DNA from: Oscillospiraceae bacterium
GTDB taxonomy: Bacteria > Bacillota > Clostridia > Oscillospirales > CAG-272
Assembly (NCBI GenBank): GCA_015063625.1
Contig: SVTT01000004.1
Span: forward strand, 66,223-113,088
Direction of reading: 5' to 3'
Length of the DNA stretch: 46,866 bases
Both the position numbers and the translations under genes were made by a program. How positions within the stretch are numbered: position 1 is the first letter of the stretch; the number at the start of each line of letters is the position of its first letter. Of this stretch, positions 46,786 to 46,866 are shown in pieces. The notes below the pieces were generated by a model that was not told the origin of the DNA, did not search any database, and saw only the letters and a program-made list of their open reading frames with translations.

Positions 46786-46866
46786 TAAATTTTCGCGTCT
46801 TTTATCGTGTCAAGTCTTGAAAAGTCCACACTTATCTTCACCTTGCCACGGCAAAATCCATCAAAA

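Overview
The window reads as an ordinary stretch of chromosome from a fairly GC-rich, endospore-forming, low-redundancy Clostridia-type Firmicute. Evidence for this: an intact spoIIR sporulation gene; long-form Hpf; a ylxM-ffh-rpsP-khpA cluster; an rpsF-ssb-rpsR operon; strong AGGAGG ribosome sites; and SigA-type promoters, nearly all with a 17-base spacer. A tetrahydrofolate riboswitch and a probable preQ1-III riboswitch, the latter known mainly from Faecalibacterium relatives, point to a gut Oscillospirales-like lineage. This placement is an inference. No prophage, CRISPR array, insertion sequence or rRNA was seen.

Layout. Positions 1-5,580: sugar-type oxidoreductase, Fe-S aldo-keto reductase, dxs and a coupled ThyX-like protein. 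5,579-9,782: aldehyde dehydrogenase, spoIIR, then a leftward DJ-1 / formyl-THF cyclo-ligase / CPBP-protease operon that follows hisS (9,875-11,170). 11,311-13,581: HD-domain protein with a four-helix membrane protein behind a promoter carrying a palindromic operator candidate, then hpf. 13,586-17,244: esterase, and a vitamin operon (THF riboswitch, FolT-FolC fusion, preQ1 riboswitch candidate, queT). 17,264-22,262: gpsA, a repeat-rich gap, gluQ, a ComEC-like hydrolase, a PHP protein, and a tRNA-Met/tRNA-Glu pair next to a broken copy of the tRNA-Glu 3' end. 22,321-26,510: a 5'-nucleotidase fused to a guanylate-kinase domain, and an amino-acid ABC transporter whose binding protein looks circularly permuted. 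26,632-34,755: orphan binding protein, galE, carD, proC, rpmB, a PurL-like protein behind mtaB, and an RluA-type pseudouridine synthase. 34,793-40,282: lnt, ribosomal and SRP genes. 40,283-46,583: two HisJ-type PHP enzymes back to back with an organophosphate transporter, a large glycosidase-like protein and a CpsB-type phosphatase.

Common threads are folate (FolT-FolC, formyl-THF cyclo-ligase, THF riboswitch), queuosine (QueT plus GluQ) and tRNA modification (mtaB, gluQ). Four separate PHP-fold phosphoesterases lie in 26 kb. The strongest candidates for something new are the permuted binding protein, the nucleotidase-guanylate kinase fusion, the FolT-FolC fusion with an internal ribosome site, the degenerate PurL-like protein, and a family of intergenic repeats that includes a 54-base inverted repeat at the two ends of the window.
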